Shown piece by piece: positions 25,071 through 34,843 of a stretch of DNA of 64,000 nt. The stretch comes from Halostella limicola (lineage in GTDB: Archaea > Halobacteriota > Halobacteria > Halobacteriales > Natronoarchaeaceae). The notes beneath the pieces were generated by a model. That model was given only the letters and a program-made list of their open reading frames with translations. It ran no database searches and was not told the DNA's origin. The position numbers and the translations under genes were made by a program. Each line of letters begins with the position of its first letter. The first letter of the stretch is position 1. The stretch spans positions 558,001 to 622,000 of the forward strand of contig NZ_RCDI01000001.1 of NCBI RefSeq assembly GCF_003675875.1. The letters run 5' to 3'.

Positions 25071-27415
25071 ATTGTCTCTGTATCGTTTTCGTGGCTTTCG
25101 TTTGAGTGGTACAACGTCGCTTGTCCGCTGGTGTAGACTTTATTCCGCTGCTCGGTCTCCAGTTCGTAGTCAGCTAACGGACGCTGCTCAAGGTGTGTTT
25201 CCCAGACGATACCGGAGACTACGTTGTGACCACCGAGGAGGATGTATCCCGGGTCCGACGACGAATCGGCGACATTCTCGAGATCATACTTCGGCTTGAA
25301 TCGATATGGTCCTCGGGTCGACCGGGCAGCTGTCTCTCCATTATACCAGTCCGTCGCTTGCTGGTAGACAACCCTATCGCTATACATCTGTAGCTGCCGA
25401 TCCATGTGGTCAGCCGTCCATGCATGAGCCTGTATATCGGTCTCCACGAACGTGCCAACTCGATGGGATGGGTAGTCCTCCTTCGTCGTATCACCGGCAA
25501 GGGGAACGGTACTTGGTGCGTATCCTCCGAGGACCACTGCAGCCATCACGCCGCTATTGACAAGAAGGAAAACAGCTAGGAGGACGGCGAGTGCTGTGCA
25601 TTGCCGCCGACTCACTGCTTCCAAATCGCTCACTACCGATGGATGCCAACCCACCTGCTCAGTAACTCGCAAAATACTGCTCCGGAGGAGTTTCCCCATC
25701 GTGACGACAGCCACAACGACGAATACTGCGTCAAAAGCGAGAACTACCATCATCGGACGGCCGCCGCCCCACTGGCCCGAGAAGATGACCGTCCCACCGA
25801 AAAGGACGAAGACGAGAGTTCCAAGTGCCAGATATCCCTTATCAAATTCAGTGTCTTCAAAGTCGAAGACGTGACGGGCATAAACCACTGTTAGTCCGGC
25901 CCCCGTGAGGAAGCCTATTAGCACGTAGAGGTACTTTGAGAGAACGATCGACTCCGCACCGTAGTCCACAGTCATCCGTGTCATCGTCGACCCATGTCCA
26001 GATGTTTCTCCGATTAGGTCGCTATAGATCTTAACAAGACGCTGTTTCAGTAATTCAAACTTCGTTCCGTCTCCCGTATAGAGGTACCATCCGAGGACGG
26101 CTACCACGTAAGCCATGACGAACTGTGGTGTCAAAATACCGCCCCATCTCTCAAACGTACTATCCGCGTGATTAGACTCTTCAGCTCCATCGGCGGGTTG
26201 TCCTCCATCTGTGATTCTCCTTTCTACTTGGTGGAGTCGGTGAATTCCGACACTGATGACATCATTGCTGATGAGGAGTACGAATGCGCCAACGATGGCA
26301 AACATTACGTAGTAAGAGGTCCCGTAATGTGAGACGATTAGACCGTACGCAAACGGAAATGCCAGTCCGCGGCGCTGGAACACGGAGAACTCTGACTCGC
26401 TCATCGCAAGTCCGATTAGTACGAAGAAGAAGACGGGCATTGACGCTCGCGGCGTCGAAGGATATTGATAGTAGAATGGATGGGCAAAAATGAACAACAC
26501 CGCGCCAAGGAAAGCCGTCCGTGTTGACGTGTAGCGACGAGACGCAGTGTAGATACCTGCCGGAATGAACGCGACGAGGAACGGCATAATCACCTTCATT
26601 TGAGTCAGAATTTCGATTCCTGCCAACCGTGCAAGAGCCGGCATTAGTACTGCGTTCGGAAGGAGGTTTTCAGCACTCAGAGCGTACGCCTCAGTCTCGT
26701 AGAATGTGACGACTGACGCGTGCCCGCCGTAGACGAATCCCTCCCAGAGACTCTTATGATAGAGGAGCGCCAGTGCCATAGACCAGACCGCAAGTGTGAG
26801 ATACCGATCGTCGAAATACGAGAGCGAAATTGCGATAGCAAGGACTGCGAGACCGCCGAGGACGAGTATCAGGGGCACGTTCCTTCCAGTGACGTTGAGC
26901 AACTTGACGCTAAGGATGCTCCAGAGCGGTACGAGCAAAAGAATCATCGGCTGAATGGGGAGCGTATCCAGAGAAGCCGGAATTGTCAGATCAATTGACT
27001 TCGGTGCCTCATGATAGCGAACACCTATCGTAAGTACACCAAGAAGCGTGAGCATCCCCACTAACAGTGGACCGATGGCCAGCGGCCGTTCACGTCCGAT
27101 GAACGGAAGCACGCCAGCGAGGAGACCAACGGCCATCAGAAGGACGGCACCGACTCCGAGAGCATACACTAACCACGCTGTTTGAGGCCGTGGTCGAACG
27201 CCAAGCAATGATAGCGTGAGTGCTCCTGGACCGAACAAGAAGACAGCCAAGACGAGTACGGGTCGAATAATCGGCAACTCAACGCCGACTCGCTCAAAGA
27301 GAATCGTCACAACGAGTAAGGCCGCACCGACAGCTAGTAGTCCGTCTAATCGTATTCGTATTGACCGCCACCCGTTGCCATTCGTCTGTTTCAAATTTAA
27401 TATAGGTTCACTCAT
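25067..27415 (-). CDS. large polytopic membrane protein, glycan-assembly type (GT-C/DUF2206-like)
   Basis: A 782-aa protein. The ATG at 27415 lies 8 nt after the sulfatase-like gene's stop; an overlapping TTG at 27427 is possible. About a dozen hydrophobic helices fill residues 20 to about 410 (for example LLAVGAALLVVTILF, FLFGPGALTLSLLGV). More helices follow near 430-560, then a soluble C-terminal region of about 180 residues (after VNSGVMAAVVLGGYAP). The layout of many helices followed by a soluble domain is that of lipid-linked-sugar glycosyltransferases (GT-C) and DUF2206-like haloarchaeal proteins. A TRRLH-like acidic first-loop motif of GT-C enzymes (GHASVVTFYETEAY) is a candidate active site. 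Probably adds a sugar outside. It is likely cotranscribed with the AlkP gene upstream. Confidence 0.65.
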   Translation of the reverse strand: MSEPILNLKQTNGNGWRSIRIRLDGLLAVGAALLVVTILFERVGVELPIIRPVLVLAVFLFGPGALTLSLLGVRPRPQTAWLVYALGVGAVLLMAVGLLAGVLPFIGRERPLAIGPLLVGMLTLLGVLTIGVRYHEAPKSIDLTIPASLDTLPIQPMILLLVPLWSILSVKLLNVTGRNVPLILVLGGLAVLAIAISLSYFDDRYLTLAVWSMALALLYHKSLWEGFVYGGHASVVTFYETEAYALSAENLLPNAVLMPALARLAGIEILTQMKVIMPFLVAFIPAGIYTASRRYTSTRTAFLGAVLFIFAHPFYYQYPSTPRASMPVFFFVLIGLAMSESEFSVFQRRGLAFPFAYGLIVSHYGTSYYVMFAIVGAFVLLISNDVISVGIHRLHQVERRITDGGQPADGAEESNHADSTFERWGGILTPQFVMAYVVAVLGWYLYTGDGTKFELLKQRLVKIYSDLIGETSGHGSTMTRMTVDYGAESIVLSKYLYVLIGFLTGAGLTVVYARHVFDFEDTEFDKGYLALGTLVFVLFGGTVIFSGQWGGGRPMMVVLAFDAVFVVVAVVTMGKLLRSSILRVTEQVGWHPSVVSDLEAVSRRQCTALAVLLAVFLLVNSGVMAAVVLGGYAPSTVPLAGDTTKEDYPSHRVGTFVETDIQAHAWTADHMDRQLQMYSDRVVYQQATDWYNGETAARSTRGPYRFKPKYDLENVADSSSDPGYILLGGHNVVSGIVWETHLEQRPLADYELETEQRNKVYTSGQATLYHSNESHENDTETI

Positions 27416-27423
27416 CGTTCCGT

Positions 27424-28926
27424 TCAAATATATCCCAACGCCTCTAGATGCGAGACGTCGGCCTTGGACAGTTCCTGTTCGGTGCGATCGATTTGTTCAA
27501 GCCTATCGAGGTGTTCATAACATCTGTTGACGAGTCGATCTGGTGCCTCCTCGATAGGTTGCTCTTCCCCTTCTCTCCACGCCCACTCACTTTCGTTTGA
27601 TCCGAGAACAACTTTCCACTCTTGGGTGTATACGACAGATAGATGTCGACGGAGGAGTTCTTGGAGATCAGGATATCGTTGTTCAAGGATGTCGGTCCCG
27701 GTCGCGGGAACTTCACTCGCGACGATCCCGTCTGATGGTTTCAGCGGTCCAATATTACGTCCATCTGTCTCTAGCAGCTGGTTGATAGCATCCGTGAATA
27801 GTCTCTTCAAATCCTTCGTCGAAACGGGCGTTTCCACGCGGCGTCCTTCGAGTTCGGGATGGGCAATAACCAGCGGGACACGAAGGTGGGCATCACTCGC
27901 CGAACAGACGTGTCCCATCCGTCGCTCACCCATTTCGTTAACTTCGCCGAGATTTTCTCCATGATCGGCAGTTACAACAATAACGGTTTCATCGCGCAGA
28001 TTGTGTCGTTCTAAAGATTTCAATAGTCTGCCCAGATGTTCGTCAGCAGTTCGGACCTCGCCTGTATAGAGTGTTCGAACCGTATCTAAGGTTTCTTCAG
28101 GTGGTGATATTCTTGGCCCATAACGGTCTATGAACTCAAAAGGATGTGTATCCTCTGCTATTTGATCAAGTTCCTTATATCTAAATGTGCGTCCACTGAA
28201 TTCTTGTTGAAACCGTTCAGGCGGCGCATACGGATGGTGGGGGTCCATGTAGTTTGTGAACAAAAAGAAAGGCTCATTTTCGTCTTCCGTCTTCTCAAAG
28301 AGTCGTGTCAACCACTTCGTGTTTTTCTTCGGGTCGTACATGAACTCATTGTACCGGCTAAACCGGCGGTGGGGAATCCGCGAAAAAATGGAATATTGTC
28401 CGACCAACTGTGAGAGGCCGGCCGCGGCAACGTTGATTGCACTCTTTACTGGTCGCTCATGTTTCACAACGGTTCGGAGAAGTCTTAAATATCCGATATC
28501 ATTTGCTTGTAATTCATCATTCCCCTCCTCACGCACTGTCCCAGCATATCCGTGGACGTCTAGACCATCAGGATAGACGGTCACACCTTGCGTGTTATAA
28601 AACGCGTCGAATCCGTGGTCGAATCCATACTTTGCTGAGGCGAAACCGTTAGCGGAGACGCCATACCGAGTGTACCCGGCATCGCCCAGATCGGTTAGTA
28701 GCGGCATCGAAGAGATCTTGTGAGTCTGTTTAAATGTCCCATGGCAATGGGGGAGCACCCCAGTTACCATTGAAACATGAGATGGTAACGAAGTCCCCGC
28801 AGGGGCTATCGCATTTTCGAACCAAAGATTCTCTTTAGCGAGTTTTCGAAGATTCGGAGCGGCTGAACAAGCTACGTCCAGACGAGCCGCATCCCAGACG
28901 ATGAATAGTATATTTGGTTTTAACAT
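27424..28926 (-). CDS. alkaline-phosphatase-superfamily (sulfatase-like) enzyme 1
   Basis: A 500-aa protein from the ATG at 28926 (a TTG lies two codons upstream). It begins directly in the first beta-strand, MLKPNILFIVWDAARLD, with the metal-binding Asp12 and no signal peptide. The nucleophile position is TSLPSHVSMVTG: Ser46-Leu47-Pro48-Ser49-His50 in place of the Cys-x-Pro-x-Arg of sulfatases. A second metal motif is TADHGENLGE, and it ends LEALGYI. Classical sulfatases need Cys or Ser converted to formylglycine; with Ser and no Arg, a phosphatase or phosphotransferase role is equally possible. Apparently cytoplasmic. It precedes the large membrane protein by 8 nt. Confidence 0.8.
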   Translation of the reverse strand: MLKPNILFIVWDAARLDVACSAAPNLRKLAKENLWFENAIAPAGTSLPSHVSMVTGVLPHCHGTFKQTHKISSMPLLTDLGDAGYTRYGVSANGFASAKYGFDHGFDAFYNTQGVTVYPDGLDVHGYAGTVREEGNDELQANDIGYLRLLRTVVKHERPVKSAINVAAAGLSQLVGQYSIFSRIPHRRFSRYNEFMYDPKKNTKWLTRLFEKTEDENEPFFLFTNYMDPHHPYAPPERFQQEFSGRTFRYKELDQIAEDTHPFEFIDRYGPRISPPEETLDTVRTLYTGEVRTADEHLGRLLKSLERHNLRDETVIVVTADHGENLGEVNEMGERRMGHVCSASDAHLRVPLVIAHPELEGRRVETPVSTKDLKRLFTDAINQLLETDGRNIGPLKPSDGIVASEVPATGTDILEQRYPDLQELLRRHLSVVYTQEWKVVLGSNESEWAWREGEEQPIEEAPDRLVNRCYEHLDRLEQIDRTEQELSKADVSHLEALGYI

Positions 28927-29117
28927 TGACAATAGCTTTTGATTCCAAGGGGGAAGAATGTTAGTGAGTAAAATTTCTACTCATATTTCATTTCCTACAA
29001 TTATTTCAATGACCAAATGTATTGAGGGAGAGTTTAATTATCATTGAATCCGAATCCTTGGTTTATGCGTTCAGTCTGCCCTTTAGAAGCGAAATTGCAT
29101 CAGATCATCAAGAAAAA

Positions 29118-29122
29118 GGAGG
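29118..29122 (+). promoter_or_regulatory. strong Shine-Dalgarno before the pyruvyltransferase gene
   Basis: GGAGG, in the context AAAAAGGAGGAATAAG, lies 8 nt before the ATG at 29131. Strong ribosome sites are not usual in this window. It supports this start and fits a transcript with a leader. A TA-rich word (TTTAATTATC near 29033) could be the promoter. Confidence 0.6.
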
Positions 29123-29130
29123 AATAAGAG

Positions 29131-30186
29131 ATGAGAATACTATTATTGAAAACATGGATAACAAACATAGGGAATGGGTTTATAGATAAAGGAGCAAGGG
29201 CACTGATTCAGAGTACTCTACCAGACTCCGAAGTAATCGAAATTAGTGCATATGGAAATTTTGCTGCGGATGAAAAAGCTACGGGGACGGTATCCAATAT
29301 AGCGAGGGAGGTTTTAGATATTGATTGTAGAGAGAAAGACTATCAGGAACAGAATAAGGCCCTTAATCTATCCGAGCTTTTCAAGGCCGATCTAGCAATT
29401 CTCCCTGGCTGTGTATTAACCAGTCACGCTCTGCGAAAATATGATAAGGTTTTGCAATCTCTGACTAATCGTGATATACCTATAATAATTGTTGGAGGAG
29501 GCGGTGGTATTTACACGAAAGAAATGCAGGAATTTGTCCGAAAGCGGTTTAAGAGATTCAAGATCACCGCCTTATTAACTCGTGACAAAAAAGCTTATGA
29601 ATGCTATAATGACGATGTCATTTATGCTTATGACGGTATTGACTGTGCATTTTATATTGATGAGTGGTATCAACCCCCAAATATTGAGAAGACATTTATG
29701 GCTTCCACTTTCGATAAAGTAGAGGAACCTCCGATAGAATATAATGGCCTTATCGTGAGGCCTCACCATGCTCCCTTTGGTACGCCTTTTCAAGGATTTG
29801 CGAAAAGAATTATTAGACCAGACGATCGTCCTATAGATTTGTCTTCAGATATTCGACATTCTATCAAGTCAGTTGCCAAATCGTGGTTATCTGAGGGATA
29901 TTTTGAAGATGAGAACCTATTCATATCTGATAGTATAAAAGATTATCTGACCATATACTCAAATGCGGAAAAGACAGTTTCTGATCGTGTTCACGCCTGT
30001 GTCCCATCACTTGTATATGGAAACTGCGCCTACTTTTCGTATGAAACTCCTAGAGCTGGATTATTTGACAAAGTACTTGGTGAAAATATATCTAGCGGTT
30101 ACAACGAAATTGACCAAGAGAAATTACGCGTAGAAAAAAGAGCCCAATCTGAGGCATTAAAGGAGGCAGTAGAAGTTTCGAAATGA
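29131..30186 (+). CDS. polysaccharide pyruvyl transferase family protein
   Basis: A 351-aa cytoplasmic protein. The N-terminus (RILLLKTWITNIGNGFIDKGA) matches the Gly-Asn-x-Gly loop of the polysaccharide pyruvyl transferase (CsaB/WcaK) fold. LPGCVLTS, IIIVGGGGG and ALLTRDKKAYE follow. The C-terminal ISDSIKDYLTIYSNAEKTVSD then RVHACVPSLVYGN corresponds to the conserved S-x-R-x-H motif. These enzymes add ketal pyruvate from PEP to sugars in exopolysaccharides or surface glycans. Pyruvate groups give negative charge. Codon use is markedly AT-rich compared with most of the window, suggesting recent acquisition. A GT4 gene follows 57 nt downstream. Confidence 0.8.
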   Translation: MRILLLKTWITNIGNGFIDKGARALIQSTLPDSEVIEISAYGNFAADEKATGTVSNIAREVLDIDCREKDYQEQNKALNLSELFKADLAILPGCVLTSHALRKYDKVLQSLTNRDIPIIIVGGGGGIYTKEMQEFVRKRFKRFKITALLTRDKKAYECYNDDVIYAYDGIDCAFYIDEWYQPPNIEKTFMASTFDKVEEPPIEYNGLIVRPHHAPFGTPFQGFAKRIIRPDDRPIDLSSDIRHSIKSVAKSWLSEGYFEDENLFISDSIKDYLTIYSNAEKTVSDRVHACVPSLVYGNCAYFSYETPRAGLFDKVLGENISSGYNEIDQEKLRVEKRAQSEALKEAVEVSK

Positions 30187-30243
30187 ACGAAGATCATGGT
30201 TATAAAGTAAGATTATTTATACTGCATATAGAAGTCTACCTTC

Positions 30244-31368
30244 ATGAAGAAAGAACCATTCCAGAGGAATGATGATCTCTGCAGCAGTGAAGAGAGTTTT
30301 GCTACTAATAGTTCTTCCCCAATTGCGTCGACACTAGATGTTACCTTTCTATCATCGTTTTCCCATGACGTACACTTAGGATTTGCAAATTCAATTGATG
30401 CAAACATTGTTGATTTCCGATCAACATACAACGGTCCCATGAAAAATACTCCATTTGGTGATGCTATGGCTGGCAGGTATTGGCCAGAAAGTGATATCTA
30501 TATGATCGAAGGTTCATCACCGCTCATTGCCGCTGCTGCCCGGAACCTAATTGATGATTCAATTTTTATATATTTAGGGGCTGATCGTGGGATGTTTGGA
30601 TTAACAAATGCTAGTGAAAGAACAATGAGGAATTCCATATTTAATGATCTCATAGAAAGATATGGTAATTTTGCTGCCAAACAATTAATAGAGGATACTA
30701 TAGATGGGGTAATAGCAGTCTCAGATTTCATAGCAGATTATACTCGTCTCTTTGTTGGATCCAAAACACCCATTCGTATCGCACACCCGTATATAGAATA
30801 TAAAAAATATAGTAGATTGGCTAAAGTTAGCCCTGAAATTTCTTCCACCAAGGCCGTTACGATAGGGCGGTCAATGAATTATAAAGGGATAGAACAACTT
30901 GTAAAAGGATGGACAAAGGTACGTGAAAGTAATTCTAAAGCAGAATTAAAAATTGTCGGCCCAGGAGATCATCCAATAGAATATGAAGAAACACCAGGTG
31001 TAACCGTTGAGGGATATGTTGATGATATTACAAATATTTTTAACGATGCATCTCTGTTTATCCAACCTTCACGTGGTGATGCCTTCCCTGTAAGTACACT
31101 TGAAGCTTTAAGAGCTGGAGTCCCAGCAATTGTCACTCTTACCACTGGAACTCGCTCCGAAATTCGCGCTATTGACGGTGATCTCGTTGTTGACTCCAAC
31201 GCATCCGCTCTCGCCGAGGGTATCATTGATTATTTCGACTCTGATGTTAATCGTCGGCATGAGTTATCCCAGCGTGCCCGCGAACGAGGGGCATGTTTTG
31301 ATCCCGAGTCACGCAAGGCGGCCTTCCGAAAGGCGTTTGAAAGCCTTCTTCGGGATATTTTACTATGA
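30244..31368 (+). CDS. family GT4 glycosyltransferase (AT-rich)
   Basis: A 374-aa protein. After a variable N-terminal domain (SSSPIASTLDVTFLSS, then HLGFANSID), the second Rossmann domain starts at AVTIGRSMNYKGIEQL. The nucleotide-sugar site is GDAFPVSTLEALRAGVPAI, where Asp-x7-Glu replaces the usual Glu-x7-Glu. GYVDDITNIFNDASLFIQPS precedes it, as in GT4 enzymes. It transfers a sugar from a nucleotide donor to a glycan or lipid carrier. Acceptor and sugar are unknown. AT-rich codon use is shared with the pyruvyltransferase gene upstream. Its end overlaps the convergent flippase gene by 6 nt. Confidence 0.8.
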   Translation: MKKEPFQRNDDLCSSEESFATNSSSPIASTLDVTFLSSFSHDVHLGFANSIDANIVDFRSTYNGPMKNTPFGDAMAGRYWPESDIYMIEGSSPLIAAAARNLIDDSIFIYLGADRGMFGLTNASERTMRNSIFNDLIERYGNFAAKQLIEDTIDGVIAVSDFIADYTRLFVGSKTPIRIAHPYIEYKKYSRLAKVSPEISSTKAVTIGRSMNYKGIEQLVKGWTKVRESNSKAELKIVGPGDHPIEYEETPGVTVEGYVDDITNIFNDASLFIQPSRGDAFPVSTLEALRAGVPAIVTLTTGTRSEIRAIDGDLVVDSNASALAEGIIDYFDSDVNRRHELSQRARERGACFDPESRKAAFRKAFESLLRDILL

Positions 31369-32928
31369 TCTTCGTGTATTAAAATACTTCACAACCCTTC
31401 GAGCACTGGCTAACTGAACTCCTGTTGAGTCTTCAAATCGGTTAATTACTTCAATATCAATTGGTTTGATCGCCCCAAGTCTGATAACTAACGGCCCATA
31501 CACAGTGAGGAATACCAGCCCGATACAAGCCACTGTAAGGAATGATGACGTGAAAAACCGGACAAAAACAGCATACCCAATTGCCACTAACAGCGCCACA
31601 CCTATTAGCGGTTGTAGGAGTGCTCGCGAGAATGGCTGGATATCATACCAGTAATACAGTAGGGCGGTGTAAAATAGGTCACGAGTAACGAACGAGATCG
31701 CGGTCGCTGTCGCAGCACCAATGAGCCCAAATTTAGGAATGAACAGCACATTCAATCCAATATTCAGTAGTGCAACAGTACCATTACCGTATAAGTTTAC
31801 GTGGTTGTGGCCGAATGCGACAAGAGCAGAACCGTTTGCACCAAGGATCGTCGTTACCATTACTGGAATGATGAGGATCTGAAGCGCCGTAGCCCCAGTT
31901 GCGTATTCATTACCGAACGCTGATTTGATTACCACTTCAGGAAAAAGAAAGACGAGGAGGAATAATGGAAGTGTCAGGAGTGTCATCCACTTCGTTACAA
32001 CTTTGTAGGTTCGATCAGCTGACTGCACCTGATCGTGCTTCATCAATCGCGTCAGGACTGGCGGAAGGAGGAATGTCACAGGGTAAAAGAATATCATCCC
32101 GAGGCTATGTAACCGGTAAGCTACGTTGTAAGCGCCGACATCACCAGCAGCCATGAACATACCGACGAGAAACGTGTCTGTCTGTGCAAGAAGGTAATCT
32201 GCACTCGACGCAAGGAGGAGGGGAAAACTAAAGGTCAAAAGTTCGAACCGCATTGGTATCGTCGGTCCTCGGACCGAGAACGGCAAAGCCCGGTAGCTGA
32301 GATAAAGAGCCGCGAGGGCGCTCACAGCCATTGCCAGCACATTCCCCATCACTGCACCGGCTGCACCCCACCCCGCAAGTAGCAAGACGCCTATTAATAC
32401 GACCTTGAGCCCGGTACTCAGTAGTTGGTTGACGAGGACATGGGTTTTTGCGTCGCGCAGCGCTCGCGCAGTTGACACACCGATTGTCATAAATACTGAA
32501 AATGGAATACCGACAGCTGCAATCCGAATCAGTGGGGTAATACTCGGGTTATTGAACAACCGAGTAGAGATTATTGGTGCGGTGACCATCAAGATTGACC
32601 CCATGACGAAACTTGACACTATTGCAATCTGGACACTCGCTTTCACTATACCCCTAGCCGTCGCCGGATCATCTTCGTGGTATGGAAGTTTCCGCATTAC
32701 ACCGGACTTCATACCGAGTCTGGCGATCAGCACCCCTACAGCCATTGTCATTGTCGCGAGTACAACACCGCCATATGCATCTGCTCCGAGTAGACGCGCC
32801 ATGATTACCTGCAGACTAAATCCAAGTCCTAGTTTCGCAAGCCGGCCGCCGAAGACGAAACCTGCTCCACTTGCTATCGTCGCTAATTGAGAACTCTCGC
32901 TTTTGGGGTTATCAGAGTTGTTTCCCAT
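31363..32928 (-). CDS. polysaccharide/oligosaccharide flippase (Wzx/MATE type)
   Basis: A 521-aa membrane protein with about 12-14 hydrophobic helices. The start SGAGFVFGGRLAKLGLGFSL and MARLLGADAYGGVVLATM are the typical N-terminal signature of Wzx-like polysaccharide flippases. These move lipid-linked sugar repeat units across the membrane. GC content is intermediate. It lies between the AT-rich GT pair and the next AlkP run. Its start is followed by about 100 nt of spacer before the AlkP gene. A second flippase is at 53505-54821. Confidence 0.9.
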   Translation of the reverse strand: MGNNSDNPKSESSQLATIASGAGFVFGGRLAKLGLGFSLQVIMARLLGADAYGGVVLATMTMAVGVLIARLGMKSGVMRKLPYHEDDPATARGIVKASVQIAIVSSFVMGSILMVTAPIISTRLFNNPSITPLIRIAAVGIPFSVFMTIGVSTARALRDAKTHVLVNQLLSTGLKVVLIGVLLLAGWGAAGAVMGNVLAMAVSALAALYLSYRALPFSVRGPTIPMRFELLTFSFPLLLASSADYLLAQTDTFLVGMFMAAGDVGAYNVAYRLHSLGMIFFYPVTFLLPPVLTRLMKHDQVQSADRTYKVVTKWMTLLTLPLFLLVFLFPEVVIKSAFGNEYATGATALQILIIPVMVTTILGANGSALVAFGHNHVNLYGNGTVALLNIGLNVLFIPKFGLIGAATATAISFVTRDLFYTALLYYWYDIQPFSRALLQPLIGVALLVAIGYAVFVRFFTSSFLTVACIGLVFLTVYGPLVIRLGAIKPIDIEVINRFEDSTGVQLASARRVVKYFNTRRS

Positions 32929-33029
32929 TCTTCTAAGAAATATTCAACGAACTGTGGATATCCTGACTTCTCTAGTCATTTCTGTACCTTCTGGATAAAT
33001 AGTTTTCCGTGAGGGGAGAGAATAAAACA

Positions 33030-34334
33030 TTATAATTTCTCCCGAGATGAATCAGCTATAATCTTGCTTAATCGGACCTGCTCAGATTGGCGGTGACGGA
33101 CAATATTTAGAAAAGAATTTCTCACTTTTGGATACTCGATGGCTACGTTGGCCTGCTCGTCGGGATCTTTTGTCACTTTATAAAGTTCCTCTTGGCCGCC
33201 AGCGTAGATGTATTCCCACTCCTCCGTGTCTGTTTGGTACGCCCACGACGACCCTCGGACACCGACGCGCTCGCTTTCTTCTGTCTTTGAGAGGACAAAC
33301 TTGCGCGTGAATGCCTCTGGTTTAATGAGTTCACCGGTGGCGATGGCGGTCAAGAGGTCGGGCACGCATCGGAGCGAAACTGGTTCCTTGACTTGATCCA
33401 CTGAATTGGACCCATGCACAAGCAGGGGGACGTGAACATTTTCGCGGTAGAGTTGCGGCCGATGACCGAACGTCCCATGTTCCTGAAATGCTTCTCCGTG
33501 GTCGGCGTGAAATACCGTTACGGGATCGTCCGCGGCGAAGTCCTCTCGATACTGCTCAATGAAACCGTCGACCGATCGGACGGTGTCACGATAGGCCCGA
33601 CGGAGTTGACGGTCGAGATGCGACGGTAGCTCCTCGGTATACCCGTGGGCGTAATTGTAGCGGCCGTTTCCGTAGAGCATCCCTAGCACGGTAGTTTCCT
33701 TCCGATACCGACGAGGGGCAATGTATGGTTGGTGGGGATCCATCAGGAATACCCACAAAAAGTATGGTTCAGCGAGCGAATCGCGGGCAGCTTGAACCGT
33801 ATCGTAGAAATCGGTCCACGTGAGCAGGACGTCTCCCCAGTCAATGCCCATAGTATCGCCGATCTTATCAGTCAGTGAGGAGTACCACGGTCTCTCCGAT
33901 GCATCGGCCCCTTCGACGGCGTGGAACTCGTCGAACCCCTCGTCGAAGTTGGTGTCTTCGGTCGTCCAGGGGTTGGCCGTCACGCCCGCAGTCTCGTAGC
34001 CCCGATCTTGCATCCGCTCGGCAACGCTTCTGAATCTGCCGAGATGGCTCGCGATGCGCCGCCTACGGGCTTGCCATCTGGTCGACTTCTCCTCCCAATT
34101 CGAGTAGACACCTTGATCAGTGGGTCGGTAGAACTCCCCCGTGAATATCGCCGGCATTGAGGAGGGGGTGCGCGGTCCTGGCGCAAACGCCCGCTCGAAC
34201 ACCAGCGACTCCTCGGCGAGGGAGTCGAGCATCGGAGTCAAGTCGTGTTCACCGCCCGGTCCCTCATCTGCGAGGAAACCGCAGTGGTCCGCCCGGAGGC
34301 TATCCACGGTGACGAGTACGACGTTTCGGCTCAC
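33030..34334 (-). CDS. alkaline-phosphatase-superfamily (sulfatase-like) enzyme 2
   Basis: A 434-aa protein from a GTG at 34334 that overlaps the preceding stop (GTGA). No signal peptide: it starts MSRNVVLVTVDSLRADHCG with metal Asp11. The nucleophile site is RTPSSMPAIFTG, Ser59-Met60-Pro61, with Ile instead of Arg two after Pro. HADHGEAFQEHGTFGH provides the second metal motif. It resembles the paired enzymes at 60080-62667 (shared DSLRADHCG, SMPA.FTG, GHGEAF.EHGT.GH). It is the third gene of a coupled minus-strand run: polysaccharide deacetylase-like, DUF1616-like, AlkP. Substrate unknown; sulfatase activity should not be assumed. Confidence 0.82.
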   Translation of the reverse strand: MSRNVVLVTVDSLRADHCGFLADEGPGGEHDLTPMLDSLAEESLVFERAFAPGPRTPSSMPAIFTGEFYRPTDQGVYSNWEEKSTRWQARRRRIASHLGRFRSVAERMQDRGYETAGVTANPWTTEDTNFDEGFDEFHAVEGADASERPWYSSLTDKIGDTMGIDWGDVLLTWTDFYDTVQAARDSLAEPYFLWVFLMDPHQPYIAPRRYRKETTVLGMLYGNGRYNYAHGYTEELPSHLDRQLRRAYRDTVRSVDGFIEQYREDFAADDPVTVFHADHGEAFQEHGTFGHRPQLYRENVHVPLLVHGSNSVDQVKEPVSLRCVPDLLTAIATGELIKPEAFTRKFVLSKTEESERVGVRGSSWAYQTDTEEWEYIYAGGQEELYKVTKDPDEQANVAIEYPKVRNSFLNIVRHRQSEQVRLSKIIADSSREKL

Positions 34335-34843
34335 GGTCGCACCATATTCGTCGAATTCTTATCTTGGTCTTCCACCCTCACTGTGGTCGATTCTTCGGAC
34401 GTCACGTTGACCCAGAGCCGCGTCGTGAGGTCCGGTTCGTCCGATATTTCGCTTTTGTACAGCAGGAACCGGACCCGGTGACGACCTGGTTCGTCGATGC
34501 TGAACGTCACGTTCGTCTCCCACGTCTCCCCCGCGGTGATGGTCGGTGATCTCGTCGCAAGTACGCCGTCGCCCGACGCGTTCGTATCGACGATCCGGAT
34601 CTGGTAATCTGTTGTCTCTCCTTCGTAGTTAGTGACGCCGACCGTTACCGTTCCTGATTCGCCGGGTTCGAGCTGCGTCGGATAGTCACTGGCGTTCCCT
34701 TCCGATCCGAGGAGATAGAACTCCGTGTACGGGTCGGTCGACTGCGGAGGGTTCACCGCAATGTACCCGGTGGCCAGTAGCGAGGCTACGAACACGACGA
34801 GGACGATAGCGGTCAGTACCCGGTTGAGTGTTCCATCGCTCAT
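34331..34843 (-). CDS. DUF1616-like membrane-anchored protein
   Basis: A 170-aa protein from the ATG at 34843, which overlaps the preceding stop (ATGA); an alternative ATG lies three codons upstream. One N-terminal hydrophobic helix (LTAIVLVVFVASLLATGYIAV) is followed by an extracellular beta-sandwich-like part. This includes TEFYLLGSEGNASDYP, GTVTVGVTNYEGET and HRVRFLLYKS. The FYLLG..G.A.DYP motif is the hallmark of the archaeal DUF1616 family. Several Asn-x-Ser/Thr sites (NAS, NVT, NST) are present. Function unknown. The overlaps on both sides suggest it acts with the deacetylase-like and AlkP products. Confidence 0.8.
   Translation of the reverse strand: MSDGTLNRVLTAIVLVVFVASLLATGYIAVNPPQSTDPYTEFYLLGSEGNASDYPTQLEPGESGTVTVGVTNYEGETTDYQIRIVDTNASGDGVLATRSPTITAGETWETNVTFSIDEPGRHRVRFLLYKSEISDEPDLTTRLWVNVTSEESTTVRVEDQDKNSTNMVRP

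Noticed and set aside
27424-28926. Naming the AlkP genes as arylsulfatases
   Set aside because: The catalytic Cys and the Arg of Cys-x-Pro-x-Arg are absent. The name would state an activity not supported by sequence.
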